A program made the translations under genes and the position numbers. Shown piece by piece: positions 1-9,461 of a stretch of 64,000 bases of DNA. The stretch's first letter is position 1. Each line of letters opens with the position of its first letter. The stretch lies in the NCBI RefSeq assembly GCF_001509555.1, contig NZ_LMAS01000004.1:229148-293147 (forward strand), given 5' to 3'. A model generated the notes under the pieces. The model was not told where the DNA came from. It worked only from the letters and a program-made list of their open reading frames with translations, and made no database searches. Origin of the DNA: Bacillus sp. FJAT-29937. GTDB taxonomy: Bacteria > Bacillota > Bacilli > Bacillales > Cytobacillaceae.

Positions 1-480
1 AATTGATTCAAGCAATGCCAATTCTTCCTTAGAGAAATGGGTCTTATTAGGCGAGCCGACATTTAAGATGCCGATTTTCTCATCGCCCGCCCGAAGAGGA
101 ACAGTTGCATGATGCGTTAATTGATTGGTGTCTGCGTTTTTTTCATTTCGTGCATCTTCAATTCTTTTGCACTCAATTATATTAATTGCCTTATGCAATC
201 TTCCATCGATATATCGGTCGATACACCAGCAGTCTCCCTTGCACATCCGCTCATTGCCATTGTAAGAGAGTGCTTCAGGCAACTTTTCCTTTGCAGCTAG
301 CTCGTATTTTCCATCAGGCTCGATTAGAAAAATCCATCCCGTTTCCAAGCCCGTAACATGAAGTAATTTAGCTAAAACCTCGGACAAAATTGTTTTTATT
401 TCTGTCCCTTCGTTTAATAATTCAGCAATTTCCTTTAGTATCCAAATTTCCGAGTGGCGATTCTCTAATGTCACCTTCAT
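1..480 (-). CDS. GAF-domain sensor histidine kinase, N-terminal part (YhcY-like), cut by the window edge
   Basis: The frame opens with ATG at 480-478 and runs off the left edge without a stop, giving about 160 residues. They read as a GAF-type sensory domain: a helical N-terminus, then a strand-rich region with a Cys cluster (MCKGDCWC, near residue 79) and the ending HATVPLRAGDEKIGILNVG typical of GAF domains. The Cys cluster suggests a metal, Fe-S or redox-sensing site, but this is inference. In B. subtilis the GAF histidine kinase gene yhcY lies beside pgcA, as here, which supports a NarL-family two-component kinase. The kinase domain itself is not visible in the window. Confidence 0.7.
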   Translation of the reverse strand, partial: MKVTLENRHSEIWILKEIAELLNEGTEIKTILSEVLAKLLHVTGLETGWIFLIEPDGKYELAAKEKLPEALSYNGNERMCKGDCWCIDRYIDGRLHKAINIIECKRIEDARNEKNADTNQLTHHATVPLRAGDEKIGILNVGSPNKTHFSKEELALLESI

Positions 481-581
481 TCCTCCTATGGATGTTCCTT
501 CCATTATTATAATACTTTTATGCCGCCTAATCTTTAGCAATTAGAATGAAAATTTATACGACTAAAGTTGTAGTTTTTCCA

Positions 582-616
582 ACGAAAAAGCACCGAGGAA
601 TTGATCTCCTCGGTGC
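582..616 (-). terminator. Rho-independent terminator of pgcA
   Basis: A perfect 10-bp stem (590-599 with 607-616, GCACCGAGGA and TCCTCGGTGC) with a 7-nt loop is followed on the minus strand by a short T run (TTTTTCG). It lies 9 bp past the pgcA stop. Confidence 0.85.
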
Positions 617-624
617 ATCCAGAT

Positions 625-2364
625 TCATTGTTTTTCCGCTGAATTTATTTTCTCATCTACAATCGCCATGAATTCCTTTTTGATTTTCTCTAGCTTTTGT
701 TCACTTTCCGCAGAACTTTCCCCATTCACTCCGAAATAAAACTTCATTTTCGGTTCTGTTCCAGAAGGTCTTAAACAAACCCATGTTCCATCCTCGAAAT
801 GATATTTAATGACGTTAGATTTAGGAAGGCTGATGGATGTCTCAGTTCCATTGCTCTCCTTTCGAATACTTGTTGAGTAATCCTCAACAGCAGCTACTTT
901 TATTCCAGCTGCTTGGTTTAGTGGATTGGCACGGAAGGAGGCTAATATGTCCTGAATTAATTGTGCTCCTTCCTTGCCTTTAAGTGTAATCGATTCAAGA
1001 CCCTCAAGATAATAACCGTACTGTTCAAATATAGCTAATAATCCTTCGTATAATGTCATTCCTTTTTTCTTATAAAAGGCTGTTGCTTCTGCGGCTAATA
1101 AAGCGGCTTGAACGGCATCCTTATCTCGTGCAAAGTCTCCAATTAAATAGCCATAGCTCTCTTCATATCCAAATAGAAACTTGTATTCCCCAGTTTCTTC
1201 ATATTCCTTCATTTTTTCAGCAATAAACTTAAAGCCCGTTAATACATCCACTGTATCAGCGCAAAAGGAGGTTGCAATTTTTCTGCCAAGCTCAGATGTG
1301 ACAATGGTTTTCAAGACTATTCCGTTTTCTGGGAGCATATTTTTTTCTTTTTTCTGTGACAAAATATAATGCAGGAGCAGAGCGCCTGTTTGATTTCCAG
1401 TTAAAAGAACGAACTCGCCAGATTGATTTCTGACTGCGATTCCGAGCCGATCAGCATCAGGATCCGTAGCAATCAATAGGTCAGCATCCTTCTCTTTTCC
1501 AACCTTTATCGCCAATTCAAAGGCTGACTTTTCCTCTGGGTTAGGACTTTTCACTGTGGAGAATTCAGGATCAGGAAGTTCCTGTTCCTCTACTGCATAC
1601 ACTTGTTGATAATGTAAAGCCGCTAAGGCATCCCTTACCGGTTTATTTCCGGTTCCATGAAGCGGGGTGAAAACAATCTTAAGATCTGTCTCACTCCCTA
1701 AGGATGGATTTTCAGAAATCGAAACCAGCTTCTCTATGTATTGACTGTCAATCTCTTCTCCAATTAGTTTAATTAGACCTTTGTCCATTAAATCGGTTTC
1801 ATCGTCAATGTTGATTAAAAGTTCATTTTCAATTTCATTTACCTTTGCAATGACAATATCAGCTAATTTAGGAGGCAGCTGCGACCCGTCAGCCCCATAT
1901 ACTTTATAGCCATTATATTCAGGCGGATTATGGCTTGCAGTAATAACAATACCTGAGAATGCGTGCAAATATCGAACGGCGAAGGATAATTCAGGAGTAG
2001 GTCTTAATTCTTTGAATACATACGTTTGAATCCCTTTTGTCGCTAGTGTTTTAGCTGCCTCCATGGCAAACTCTCTAGACATATGACGAGAATCATAAGC
2101 GATAACAACACCTTGCGCTTTTGCTTCTTCTCCATTCTCTTCTATGTAAGCTGCCAGGCCAGCAGACGCTTTCCTGACTGTATATATGTTCATCCGGTTT
2201 GTACCTGCCCCGATTTCTCCCCGCATTCCGCCGGTACCAAACTCCAAGTCTTTATAAAAGGCATCCTCCAGTCTTTTTTCATCCTTTTGAAGCAATTCCT
2301 CTTTTAACTTTTGATCTAAATTTTCAAATCCAATCCATCTGTCTGCTTTTGCTTTCCAGTTCAT
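625..2364 (-). CDS. pgcA: Phosphoglucomutase / phosphomannomutase (alpha-D-phosphohexomutase)
   Basis: A cytoplasmic enzyme interconverting glucose-6-phosphate and glucose-1-phosphate, feeding UDP-glucose and glycolipid/teichoic acid synthesis. All four family signatures are visible: the phosphoserine loop [14 protein letters not shown] (Ser near residue 144), the Mg loop DPDADR, the sugar loop GYEESYGY and the C-terminal phosphate loop [12 protein letters not shown]. At 579 residues it is the length expected of Bacillus PgcA. ATG at 2364 is chosen over an in-frame TTG 15 bp upstream because GGGAGG lies 8 bp before this ATG. It is monocistronic, with its own terminator, and lies next to a yhcY-like kinase as in B. 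subtilis. Confidence 0.95.
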   Translation of the reverse strand: MNWKAKADRWIGFENLDQKLKEELLQKDEKRLEDAFYKDLEFGTGGMRGEIGAGTNRMNIYTVRKASAGLAAYIEENGEEAKAQGVVIAYDSRHMSREFAMEAAKTLATKGIQTYVFKELRPTPELSFAVRYLHAFSGIVITASHNPPEYNGYKVYGADGSQLPPKLADIVIAKVNEIENELLINIDDETDLMDKGLIKLIGEEIDSQYIEKLVSISENPSLGSETDLKIVFTPLHGTGNKPVRDALAALHYQQVYAVEEQELPDPEFSTVKSPNPEEKSAFELAIKVGKEKDADLLIATDPDADRLGIAVRNQSGEFVLLTGNQTGALLLHYILSQKKEKNMLPENGIVLKTIVTSELGRKIATSFCADTVDVLTGFKFIAEKMKEYEETGEYKFLFGYEESYGYLIGDFARDKDAVQAALLAAEATAFYKKKGMTLYEGLLAIFEQYGYYLEGLESITLKGKEGAQLIQDILASFRANPLNQAAGIKVAAVEDYSTSIRKESNGTETSISLPKSNVIKYHFEDGTWVCLRPSGTEPKMKFYFGVNGESSAESEQKLEKIKKEFMAIVDEKINSAEKQ

Positions 2365-2660
2365 GAACTTACCTCCCAAAAATTAAAACACTTTCCAATC
2401 TACCAATTCACTTCGATAAATAGACCTGTTTCCCTTTTAAAATTATTCTTGTTTTTTTGACATAATCATATAAATCAGCCGACATATTTGAATATTTTTT
2501 TCACTTTCATTAAGATAAAGCAATGGAAACTAACATAATTGATGACAAAATTATGACGAAACACAAAACAAACCGTGATATTCTCTGCATAGCAATTTAC
2601 AAAGAGTGCTTGGAGGCTCTATACTTTTTCTAAGTATGATCAATTAATGAGGAGTACACT

Positions 2661-3095
2661 ATGAATAAAACGAAAGATAATCGTGAATCTTTACTGTTTA
2701 TTTCCTGGGCAGCCTCCGTTGTTGCGATGTTCGGAAGCCTATATTTTTCAGAGATTCGTCAATATGAGCCTTGTACATTATGCTGGTACCAAAGAATCGT
2801 TATGTATCCATTTGTTATTATATTAGGAATGGCGGTTATACGAAAGGATTATCGAATCAGCCTTTACTCCATGGTCCTGTCTGCAATTGGCGCTTGCATT
2901 TCACTATATCATTATTCCATACAAAAAGTGTCTTTTCTAGCTGACCATGCCGCTTCATGCGGGAGAGTCCCTTGTACTGGCCAATATATTAATTGGCTTG
3001 GCTTTATCACAATTCCATTTCTAGCTTTGACTGCCTTTATTATTATTTTTATTTGCAGTTATCTTTTATGGAAAAAAACGAAAGAGGTAAAATAA
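2661..3095 (+). CDS. bdbC: Disulfide formation protein BdbC (DsbB family quinone oxidoreductase)
   Basis: A 144-residue membrane protein with four predicted transmembrane helices. It carries the two cysteine pairs of the DsbB/BdbC family: EPCTLCWYQRI near residues 37-47 and CGRVPCTG near residues 94-101. The family passes electrons from an extracytoplasmic thiol oxidase to menaquinone. The RBS is the modest ATGAGGAG. The next gene starts one base after its stop and encodes an exported thioredoxin-like protein, which is probably its redox partner, so the two form an operon. In B. subtilis bdbC is paired with bdbD instead. Confidence 0.92.
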   Translation: MNKTKDNRESLLFISWAASVVAMFGSLYFSEIRQYEPCTLCWYQRIVMYPFVIILGMAVIRKDYRISLYSMVLSAIGACISLYHYSIQKVSFLADHAASCGRVPCTGQYINWLGFITIPFLALTAFIIIFICSYLLWKKTKEVK

Positions 3096-3096
3096 G

Positions 3097-3567
3097 ATGA
3101 AAAAAGTTGTCATATTTCTTGCTGCCATCATTGTTCTTTTTGTAGCTGTCGGTTTTTTAACAAAAATGCAAAATGAAGAGAAGGTTTCCGGGGATAATCC
3201 ATATGGAAAAAATAAGCTTCATCCTGAAACAATCGCTCAGCTTGATGACCCTAATTATCAAAATATAATCCTTCCTGACGATTTAGAAAAGAAACTTGAT
3301 AATAAAGAAGATGTGACTGTATACTTCTTTAGCCCAACATGTTCCCATTGCCAAAGAACAACACCGGTTGTCGCTCCATTAGCAAAGGATATGAAAGTAG
3401 ATCTTGTACAATTTAATTTGCTTGAGTTTGATAATGGCTGGGATAAATATCTAATTACACAGACACCTACTATCGTCCAATACAAAGATGGAAAAGAAGT
3501 GAATCGGATTACAGGATACCAAGACGAAAATGTATTTAAACAATGGTTTAATGAAAATAGTCTTTAA
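3097..3567 (+). CDS. Membrane-anchored thioredoxin-like thiol-disulfide oxidoreductase
   Basis: 156 residues with an N-terminal signal anchor (MKKVVIFLAAIIVLFVAVGF) and an extracytoplasmic thioredoxin fold. The active site is FSPTCSHCQRTTPV (CSHC, near residues 82-85), with the cis-Pro loop at TQTPTIVQY. It probably oxidises or reduces exported proteins and is recycled by the BdbC product encoded just upstream. It resembles the small partner proteins found after BdbC in several Bacillaceae; I cannot assign a fixed gene name. Its stop codon lies inside the long palindromic terminator shared with the convergent gene. Confidence 0.85.
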   Translation: MKKVVIFLAAIIVLFVAVGFLTKMQNEEKVSGDNPYGKNKLHPETIAQLDDPNYQNIILPDDLEKKLDNKEDVTVYFFSPTCSHCQRTTPVVAPLAKDMKVDLVQFNLLEFDNGWDKYLITQTPTIVQYKDGKEVNRITGYQDENVFKQWFNENSL

Positions 3568-3621
3568 TATAACATGAAAACGCCTGCAATTTTCACATTG
3601 CAGGCGTTTTCATGTTATATT
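3566..3621. terminator. Bidirectional terminator, 25-bp perfect stem
   Basis: Bases 3566-3590 and 3597-3621 are perfect inverted copies around a 6-nt loop (TTTCAC), with T/A-rich ends on both sides. The stem contains the stop codons of both convergent genes (3565-3567 overlapping on the plus strand, 3615-3617 on the minus strand). Confidence 0.9.
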
Positions 3622-4013
3622 AATATTTCATTTGCAGCTTTTGTATAAATGCTGAGTACATCATCTTTTATCATTTTACTGCTGCAAAATTGGCTGAAGG
3701 AAAATGGGAAGGTCAACCCAAACTCCTGTAGAGTGTACACATTTTTTACAAATAAGCCCTCATATTTTTCATCTAATTGAGGAAGTTCTAATATCGATAT
3801 TATCGTTTGCAGGCTCGCTATTACCTGATATGCTTCTTTTAATGTTCCAAAGTATTCGGAATGTCTTGTTTTTGTATGTAATACTTGCATGCGCTCAAAT
3901 TCCTTAATTTCTTCATCAGGAAAATAGAGAGGAAAAACATTTGAATATAGAGTTTGTATAAGTTCAGTAATTTTCAGCTCTTGTTCATGAGTTGAAGCAT
4001 ATACAACTTTCAC
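3615..4013 (-). CDS. yhcU: YhcU-family protein (DUF5365)
   Basis: A 132-residue soluble protein of unknown function. The start is GTG at 4013 (MKVVYASTHEQE), placed by GGTGG 8 bases upstream; the frame is open a little further, but without a better RBS. The opening residues, a helix with PDEEIKEFE and the ILHTKTRH segment match what I recall of B. subtilis YhcU, whose neighbour is yhcT, as here. No catalytic motif is visible. It is convergent with the disulfide pair and divergent from the pseudouridine synthase gene. Confidence 0.75.
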   Translation of the reverse strand: MKVVYASTHEQELKITELIQTLYSNVFPLYFPDEEIKEFERMQVLHTKTRHSEYFGTLKEAYQVIASLQTIISILELPQLDEKYEGLFVKNVYTLQEFGLTFPFSFSQFCSSKMIKDDVLSIYTKAANEILI

Positions 4014-4146
4014 ATAAATGACCACCTTTTAAACATTGTAACCTGTTCGAAATATATAACATTAGAATAGCATATTCAATAAGTTTTTTAGGGTGGTAAT
4101 TAAACCCAAAAGTGCCTTCATTTTTGCATATATAAAGGAGTGGCCT

Positions 4147-5085
4147 ATGATTAAAACCAAAAGATTTGGAGAATGGTATGAATTAACTTTGCCCCGTGAT
4201 TGGGACGGATTTACTATAGATTATATTCTGAGAAATATATGGAGAGCACCGAAAAAACAAATACATTTGATGAGAATGGAAAACCAGGTAAAGGTTAACG
4301 GGGAATGGATGAACTGGAATTCTCCATTAAAATATATGGATAGATTGCAATTAAGAATTTTTATTGATGAGGATTTTGGCGTGATTCCCTTTTATAAAGA
4401 AGTACAAATCCTTTATGAGGATGATCATCTACTTGTTCTTAATAAGCCAGTACATATGGATACACACCCGAACGAAGATGGACAGACAAATACACTTTCG
4501 AATGCTGTTGCTTTTCACTTACAATCTCAAGGAGAATATCGGAAAGTGAAGCATGTTCACCGGCTGGACCGCGATACGACTGGAGCCGTGCTATTTGCTA
4601 AGCATCCTCTTGCCGGCACCGTTCTAGATAGGATGTTGGAAGAAAGGATCATCAAACGCACGTATGTGGCTCTCGTTCATGGTTTGGTTAAAACTAAAAA
4701 AGGAATCATTAAGGAGCCCATTGGACGTGATCGCCACCATGCAACAAGAAGGCGTGTTTCCCCAAGCGGTCAACAGGCGGTTACACATTTTGAGTTAATT
4801 AAAACGTATCCAAAACAAAACCTGAGCCTTATTAAATGTCAGCTCGATACTGGACGTACTCATCAAATCCGTGTTCATTTAAGCTATGTTGGTCATCCTT
4901 TAGCTGGTGACGTATTATATGGCGGGAAACCCATCTTTGACCGTCAAGCGCTGCATGCTGCCAAACTTGAATTCCCCCATCCTTTTACGATGGAAAAAAT
5001 CAGCTGCAATGCTCCTTTACTTGAGGAAGAGGATAACAAATCAGTCATGTTGGCAAACCTGCTGCATGTTTTGCCCAATAACTAA
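4147..5085 (+). CDS. yhcT: RluA/RluD-family pseudouridine synthase (YhcT)
   Basis: A 312-residue RNA pseudouridine synthase. An N-terminal S4-like RNA-binding segment (KKQIHLMRMENQVKVNGEW, residues about 36-56) precedes the catalytic domain with the signature HRLDRDTTGAVLFAK, whose Asp is the nucleophile of the family. RTHQIRVHLSYVGHPLAGD is the conserved C-terminal motif. ATG at 4147 is chosen because AAAGGAG lies 8 bases upstream. The target base is not predictable from sequence. It is monocistronic with a strong terminator. Confidence 0.92.
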   Translation: MIKTKRFGEWYELTLPRDWDGFTIDYILRNIWRAPKKQIHLMRMENQVKVNGEWMNWNSPLKYMDRLQLRIFIDEDFGVIPFYKEVQILYEDDHLLVLNKPVHMDTHPNEDGQTNTLSNAVAFHLQSQGEYRKVKHVHRLDRDTTGAVLFAKHPLAGTVLDRMLEERIIKRTYVALVHGLVKTKKGIIKEPIGRDRHHATRRRVSPSGQQAVTHFELIKTYPKQNLSLIKCQLDTGRTHQIRVHLSYVGHPLAGDVLYGGKPIFDRQALHAAKLEFPHPFTMEKISCNAPLLEEEDNKSVMLANLLHVLPNN

Positions 5086-5099
5086 AGTTAAAATGAAGA

Positions 5100-5153
5100 G
5101 GGTCGCCTCTCATGCCAAGAGTTGGCATTTGAGACGACCCTTCCACTTTTTTT
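5100..5153 (+). terminator. Terminator after yhcT
   Basis: A long, slightly bulged hairpin (GGGTCG ... CGACCC enclosing ATGCCAA and TTGGCAT) is followed by CTTTTTTTG. It lies 15 bp past the stop. Confidence 0.85.
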
Positions 5154-5188
5154 GTCTAGCTTCAGTGCCTAGGGGCACTTCCGCTTTT
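5154..5188. repeat. Possible truncated copy of a dispersed Bacillaceae intergenic repeat
   Basis: The stretch starting GTCTAGCTTCAGTGCCTAG resembles, from memory, a GTCTAGCTCCAGCGCCTAG repeat scattered between genes in several Bacillus genomes. Here only about 35 bp remain, including a 6-bp hairpin (AGTGCC/GGCACT, 5164-5179) abutting the stop of the next gene. Confidence 0.35.
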
Positions 5189-5191
5189 CTG

Positions 5192-5452
5192 TTAATCAGT
5201 CGTTCTTCTAAAGGCTCGCATAATAAGGCTTAGCAGGAAGACAAGCAGTACGGAACCGATTATGGCTGGAATAATTGCGAATCCAGCAATATCTGGACCC
5301 CAATTTCCGAAGATTGCAGTACCTAGCCATGCTCCTACAAATCCTGCGATTATATTGCCAAAAACACCGCCTGGAATATCTTTGCCGACAATCATTCCAG
5401 CAATCCAGCCAATGATTCCTCCTATGATTAATGCCCATAAAAAGCTAAACAT
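5192..5452 (-). CDS. GlsB/YeaQ/YmgE family stress membrane protein
   Basis: An 86-residue, glycine-rich membrane protein with three predicted helices: MFSFLWALIIGGIIGWIAG, the central GGVFGNIIAGFVGAWLG and the C-terminal IIPAIIGSVLLVFLL. This is the transglycosylase-associated (GlsB/YeaQ) family, often induced by general stress. Its biochemical role is unknown. ATG at 5452 follows AAGGAGTG with 7-bp spacing; the upstream open frame is basic and unlike the family. It stands alone, convergent with yhcT. Confidence 0.88.
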   Translation of the reverse strand: MFSFLWALIIGGIIGWIAGMIVGKDIPGGVFGNIIAGFVGAWLGTAIFGNWGPDIAGFAIIPAIIGSVLLVFLLSLIMRAFRRTTD

Positions 5453-5912
5453 AATATCACTCCTTGCTGTTTTGATTGTAGTTTTTCTCCGTCTTTTTTC
5501 TTTCATTCAAAAAATTTGTTTCCACTTTTTAGAAATCAGTTGGAAATGAAATGGGCCAAGCTTGAAGCTTATATGTAAGTTACCCCGAAAACATCACAAT
5601 TACACTTTTTTTAAAGAGAAAAAATCATAAGCGATTGCTCTAAGGGCAATCGCTCAATCTATATAAACGGCCAATGCCGGGATAATAATAACAAAATACC
5701 CGCTCTGCATTTGTCCAAAACTCCTGCTTTTTGCAAAATGATTATAATCCAACCGAAATTTCACATACTAAGGTAAACTATAAGAAATAATGAGTGTTTT
5801 TTTACATTTAAAAGAATTTATCTACTTTTTACGACATAAAACTATCTAATTCACTCATTTTCGTATAAAATTATTTCGTTTGGATGAAATTTTTTCTATG
5901 GGGGTTATAAAC
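5453..5912. other. Intergenic stretch without a gene; one orphan hairpin
   Basis: No open frame with an RBS is visible. A hairpin (GCGATTGC ... GCAATCGC, 5631-5653) has a T run only on its minus-strand side (TTATGATTTTTTC), although no minus-strand gene ends there. AT-rich sequence at 5780-5880 probably holds the promoter of the phosphate genes, but I could not place a clear -35/-10 pair. Confidence 0.4.
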
Positions 5913-6530
5913 ATGGTTTTCAAAAAGAAGGACAAATTTAATACGTTGTTAAGCAATATTGCACAGAACGTAAAAGAGGGTGCAATTTATTTTGCAGATT
6001 ATAAACTGAACAATGTAAGTGATTTGAAGGTTTTTTCAGAAACAATGAAGGATTATGAGTCAAAAGGAGATACATATGTTCATGAAGTGATCAGGGAATT
6101 AAATAATGCCTTTATTACGCCAATCGAGCGGGAAGATATACTGCACCTAGCGATGAGTTTGGATGATGTAATCGATGGAATTGAGCATTGTGCAGCCCTA
6201 TTCGAAATGTATTCCATCACTCAAGCTGATGATTACATGCTTAAGTTCGTGGATGCAATTAAAGACTCTGCATTTGAAATTGAAAAATCAATCGAACTTC
6301 TTTCAACGAAAAAATTACTGCAAATTAGAGAACATCTCATCATCATTAAAGATCATGAATCAAAATGTGATGGCGTTCTCCGCCAGTCGATCAAACATCT
6401 TTTCTCTGTAGAGAAGGATCCGATCAGAATCATTCAGTATAAAGAGATATACGAAAATATGGAAGATATTGCCGATAGTTGCCAAAGTGTAGCCAATACT
6501 TTAGAAACCATTATTATGAAAAATGCATAA
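5913..6530 (+). CDS. DUF47 / PhoU-like phosphate transport accessory protein (YkaA)
   Basis: A 205-residue, all-helical, charged cytoplasmic protein of the DUF47 (PhoU-related) family, with acidic patches such as HLAMSLDDVIDGIEHCA and ENMEDIADSCQSVANTLE that resemble the metal-binding ExxxD motifs of PhoU. ATG at 5913 follows GGGGG with 8-bp spacing. It is 13 bp upstream of the PiT transporter gene and co-transcribed with it, the usual ykaA-pit arrangement. It probably regulates the transporter. Confidence 0.88.
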   Translation: MVFKKKDKFNTLLSNIAQNVKEGAIYFADYKLNNVSDLKVFSETMKDYESKGDTYVHEVIRELNNAFITPIEREDILHLAMSLDDVIDGIEHCAALFEMYSITQADDYMLKFVDAIKDSAFEIEKSIELLSTKKLLQIREHLIIIKDHESKCDGVLRQSIKHLFSVEKDPIRIIQYKEIYENMEDIADSCQSVANTLETIIMKNA

Positions 6531-6543
6531 GGAGTCGTAACAA

Positions 6544-7542
6544 ATGGATGGATATCTTATTTTAACAATCTTTATTGTCATTTGTGCCTTATCATTTGAC
6601 TTCATTAACGGTTTCCATGATACTGCCAATGCAATTGCGACCTCTGTTTCGACGAAAGCACTTAAGCCTAGACATGCAATCATTTTGGCATCTGTGATGA
6701 ACTTCGTCGGAGCGATGACCTTCACCGGTGTTGCCAAGACGATTACAAAAGATATCGTTGACCCGTTTACATTGCAAAATGGTTCATTAGTAATCCTTGC
6801 CGCACTCATTGCTGCGATTTTTTGGAACTTGCTAACATGGTATTATGGCATTCCAAGCAGCTCCTCACATGCTTTAATCGGCTCAATTGCTGGTGCGGCC
6901 ATTGCAGCTTCCGGGTTTGCTGCTCTTAATTACCAAGGCTTTCTAAAAATTTTAGAGGCGCTAATTTTCTCGCCAATTATTGCTTTTGTAGTCGGATTTA
7001 TTGTTTACAGTATTTTCAAGGTCGTATTTAGAAATAACAATTTAACAAAGACCAATCGAAATTTTCGCTTGTTTCAAATTTTCACTGCTGCATTGCAATC
7101 CTATACACACGGGACGAATGATGCACAGAAAGCGATGGGAATTATCACAATGGCACTGATTGCCAATAACTATGTGACGACTACTGATATTCCATTCTGG
7201 GTTCAATTCTCCTGTGCGCTTGCAATGGGACTTGGGACATCTGTCGGCGGCTGGAAAATCATTAAAACAGTCGGTGGAAAAATCATGAAAATCCGCCCAG
7301 TGAATGGCGTTGCTGCCGATTTAACAGGTGCGATGATCATTTTCGGGGCAACATTTATTCATTTGCCGGTCAGTACAACACATGTTATTTCGTCTTCTAT
7401 ATTAGGAGTAGGTTCTTCTCACCGTCTAAAAGGGGTTAAATGGGGAACTGCACAAAGAATGCTTATCACATGGGTTATTACATTACCCATATCTGCAACA
7501 ATCGCAGGTCTTATATACCTTCTTTTAAATGCTTTTCTTTAA
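6544..7542 (+). CDS. pit: Low-affinity inorganic phosphate transporter, PiT family
   Basis: A 332-residue integral membrane symporter with about ten helices. Both internal-repeat signatures of the PiT family are present: DFINGFHDTANAIATSVSTKAL near the N-terminus and SYTHGTNDAQKAMGI in the middle, plus a GVAADLTGAMIIF/STTHVISSSILG C-terminal copy. It takes up phosphate (as metal-phosphate) coupled to protons or Na+. The RBS is AAGGAG, 8 bases upstream. It is the second gene of the DUF47-pit operon. Confidence 0.93.
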   Translation: MDGYLILTIFIVICALSFDFINGFHDTANAIATSVSTKALKPRHAIILASVMNFVGAMTFTGVAKTITKDIVDPFTLQNGSLVILAALIAAIFWNLLTWYYGIPSSSSHALIGSIAGAAIAASGFAALNYQGFLKILEALIFSPIIAFVVGFIVYSIFKVVFRNNNLTKTNRNFRLFQIFTAALQSYTHGTNDAQKAMGIITMALIANNYVTTTDIPFWVQFSCALAMGLGTSVGGWKIIKTVGGKIMKIRPVNGVAADLTGAMIIFGATFIHLPVSTTHVISSSILGVGSSHRLKGVKWGTAQRMLITWVITLPISATIAGLIYLLLNAFL

Positions 7543-7564
7543 TGAAATGATTTCGATTATTGCT

Positions 7565-7605
7565 GGTTTTAAGAGGATAGACCAACTTCCTATCTTCTTA
7601 AAACC
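7565..7605 (+). terminator. Stem-loop after pit (weak T tract)
   Basis: A 16-bp stem with one G-U/mismatch (GGTTTTAAGAGGATAG with CTATCTTCTTAAAACC) lies 22 bp past the stop. No T run follows on the plus strand, so it may act as an RNA-stabilising 3' hairpin or a weak terminator. Confidence 0.5.
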
Positions 7606-7616
7606 AATCACTGTTC

Positions 7617-7646
7617 AAAAAAAACTAGCAGGCAATAATTGCCTGC
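7617..7646 (-). terminator. Terminator of the lipoprotein gene
   Basis: GCAGGCAAT/ATTGCCTGC stem (7628-7646) is followed on the minus strand by AGTTTTTTTTG, 7 bp past the stop of the lipoprotein gene. Confidence 0.85.
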
Positions 7647-7652
7647 CACATT

Positions 7653-9353
7653 TTAAAAGCTGCCGGGGATAGAATCGATTCTCCAGCCCTTATCGGTTTG
7701 GCGAAAAACGATATGAACAGTCTCGGTCACTAAACTTTCACCTAGCGGAATTTTAAGATTATATTCTTTTTCAGAGCCCGCATCCTTCGTAAGAAAAATG
7801 GTTGCTCTTCCGTAATCAGCACGCGAACCTCCGTCTGCATTGGGCTGAGCAAGCTTCCCATTATGCAAGACAATGCCAGCTCTTTCCATATATTGATGAA
7901 TGGCTTCCGCCGAGTATGTGCTTGATAAATATTCGTTTACTTTCTCTTTTGTATCAAGATCACTGCCCATGTAACGGTAATCCATCTCATTCAATAGAAA
8001 GCTTTCAATTAGACCCTCTTCCATTTTTCCTCCGCTTGTTACATACCAGTAATTCTTCACTGCCGTTTGAACCATCTCCAACAACATTTTCTCTTCCTGA
8101 CTAGTTAACTTCATGTAGTCCGCTCCCGGTCTAATGCTGCTGATTATTTGACCAACCTCGGGATCATTAATAAATGCTTTATTCTTTCGAACTCCATACG
8201 TAAGCGTTTTTGTTTCAAAGAGCGGAGATAAACCATATTCCTCCAAACTGTTAATCCAATCTTTTTGATGGGCTTCTACGGTAAAAAGTATTTCCAATTC
8301 TTCATTGTCTATAGCTTTGTTTACAGTAACAAGATATTCACTATTATTTCCTTCTTCACCTTTCATGAAAATACTTGTAGCCATAGCTTTCGGGATATTC
8401 ATCGTGATATCTGCCTCCCGTACATAAAAAGGAACCGTATCACTATTTCGGTGTGCAAGATTCTCTTCTATCTCCATTTTCAGACTTTCAAATTCATCTC
8501 TGGAAGGAAAACTCATTTTCAAATTCATACCTTTTTCAATTGCTTGAATCGCTAGCTCAGGGTGCCCTTCTTTTAACCTTGCATCCGCAAGAAAATACCA
8601 ATAATAAGGAGCATTAGGAACATTCATCGCCCTTGCATCGTAGTAATCAGCTACCTTCGCGAAATAGGCAGGATAGAAGCTTAAGTCAGATTGAAAGGAA
8701 GTATGATCCCACTTAACAAGATCTGTTCTATACACATCAGCCATTTCTCGATTCCAAATGGCTAATCTTGCCTGTGAGTCCTTTTTATCCTCTGGAATCA
8801 AAACCTCCAGTTCGTGGTAGTTTACCTGTGCTAATTTCACTAAGCCACCCTTTCCGCCTTTGGCTCCCGGTTCCCATGTGAAAATGTCAAGGATATTACC
8901 CGCTGATACACCGATTTTCCAGCCTAATAATAGTTCTGGCCTTCCGTCACCAGTAATATCTGCGCTGCTTGCCCAACTGACTTCATATCCAGTCCCTTTA
9001 ATTTCCGACTCTTTTATCCATTCGCCTTTTTCTTTCCGTAAAATTAACGCCCCTGATTGTTCTTGTTTTCCAATGGAATGGTAAAGAAAAACAACCTCAT
9101 TATCCCCATCTCCATCTAAATCCGCTTGTATAGTAGAATCATTGCCTACCGGCTGACCAGCCATTGTAAATATCGTACCGGCTGGCAAGAATTCTTTAGA
9201 TTTTAATAGCAGTGTTTTTTCTATTTCACTAGACGCCTCCGCATATTGAGGTGCTTGTATTAATGTCACTGGCTCTGGAAGGAAGTTGCATCCCCCAAGA
9301 AAAAATGTACTGGCTAAGAACATTGCATAAAACCGCAAATAATATTTCCTCAT
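7653..9353 (-). CDS. Lipoprotein with FG-GAP/VCBS-like repeats
   Basis: 566 residues. The N-terminal signal ends in a lipobox (TFFLGGC, Cys near residue 22), so it is a membrane-anchored extracytoplasmic protein. Two calcium-loop repeats follow: QADLDGDGDNEVVFLY near residues 76-91 and ADITGDGRPELLLGW near residues 130-145, as in FG-GAP/VCBS propeller-type domains. The remaining 400 residues show no motif I recognise. The RBS GGGGGATATT precedes ATG. It lies about 110 bp downstream of a two-component system on the same strand, so the two may work together. No function can be stated. Confidence 0.7.
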   Translation of the reverse strand: MRKYYLRFYAMFLASTFFLGGCNFLPEPVTLIQAPQYAEASSEIEKTLLLKSKEFLPAGTIFTMAGQPVGNDSTIQADLDGDGDNEVVFLYHSIGKQEQSGALILRKEKGEWIKESEIKGTGYEVSWASSADITGDGRPELLLGWKIGVSAGNILDIFTWEPGAKGGKGGLVKLAQVNYHELEVLIPEDKKDSQARLAIWNREMADVYRTDLVKWDHTSFQSDLSFYPAYFAKVADYYDARAMNVPNAPYYWYFLADARLKEGHPELAIQAIEKGMNLKMSFPSRDEFESLKMEIEENLAHRNSDTVPFYVREADITMNIPKAMATSIFMKGEEGNNSEYLVTVNKAIDNEELEILFTVEAHQKDWINSLEEYGLSPLFETKTLTYGVRKNKAFINDPEVGQIISSIRPGADYMKLTSQEEKMLLEMVQTAVKNYWYVTSGGKMEEGLIESFLLNEMDYRYMGSDLDTKEKVNEYLSSTYSAEAIHQYMERAGIVLHNGKLAQPNADGGSRADYGRATIFLTKDAGSEKEYNLKIPLGESLVTETVHIVFRQTDKGWRIDSIPGSF

Positions 9354-9461
9354 AATATCCCCCTTTATTTCCTCCTTGCAAAAAGAATACTACAATTAGC
9401 ATTGGAATTCGTTTCAAATAGGTTACCTAAACATTGCACATACATTAAGAAGTTCAGAATG

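Noticed and set aside
5780..5880. PhoP boxes before the DUF47-pit genes
   Set aside because: TTTACA-like hexamers occur but not with the required 5-bp repeats; AT-rich chance matches.
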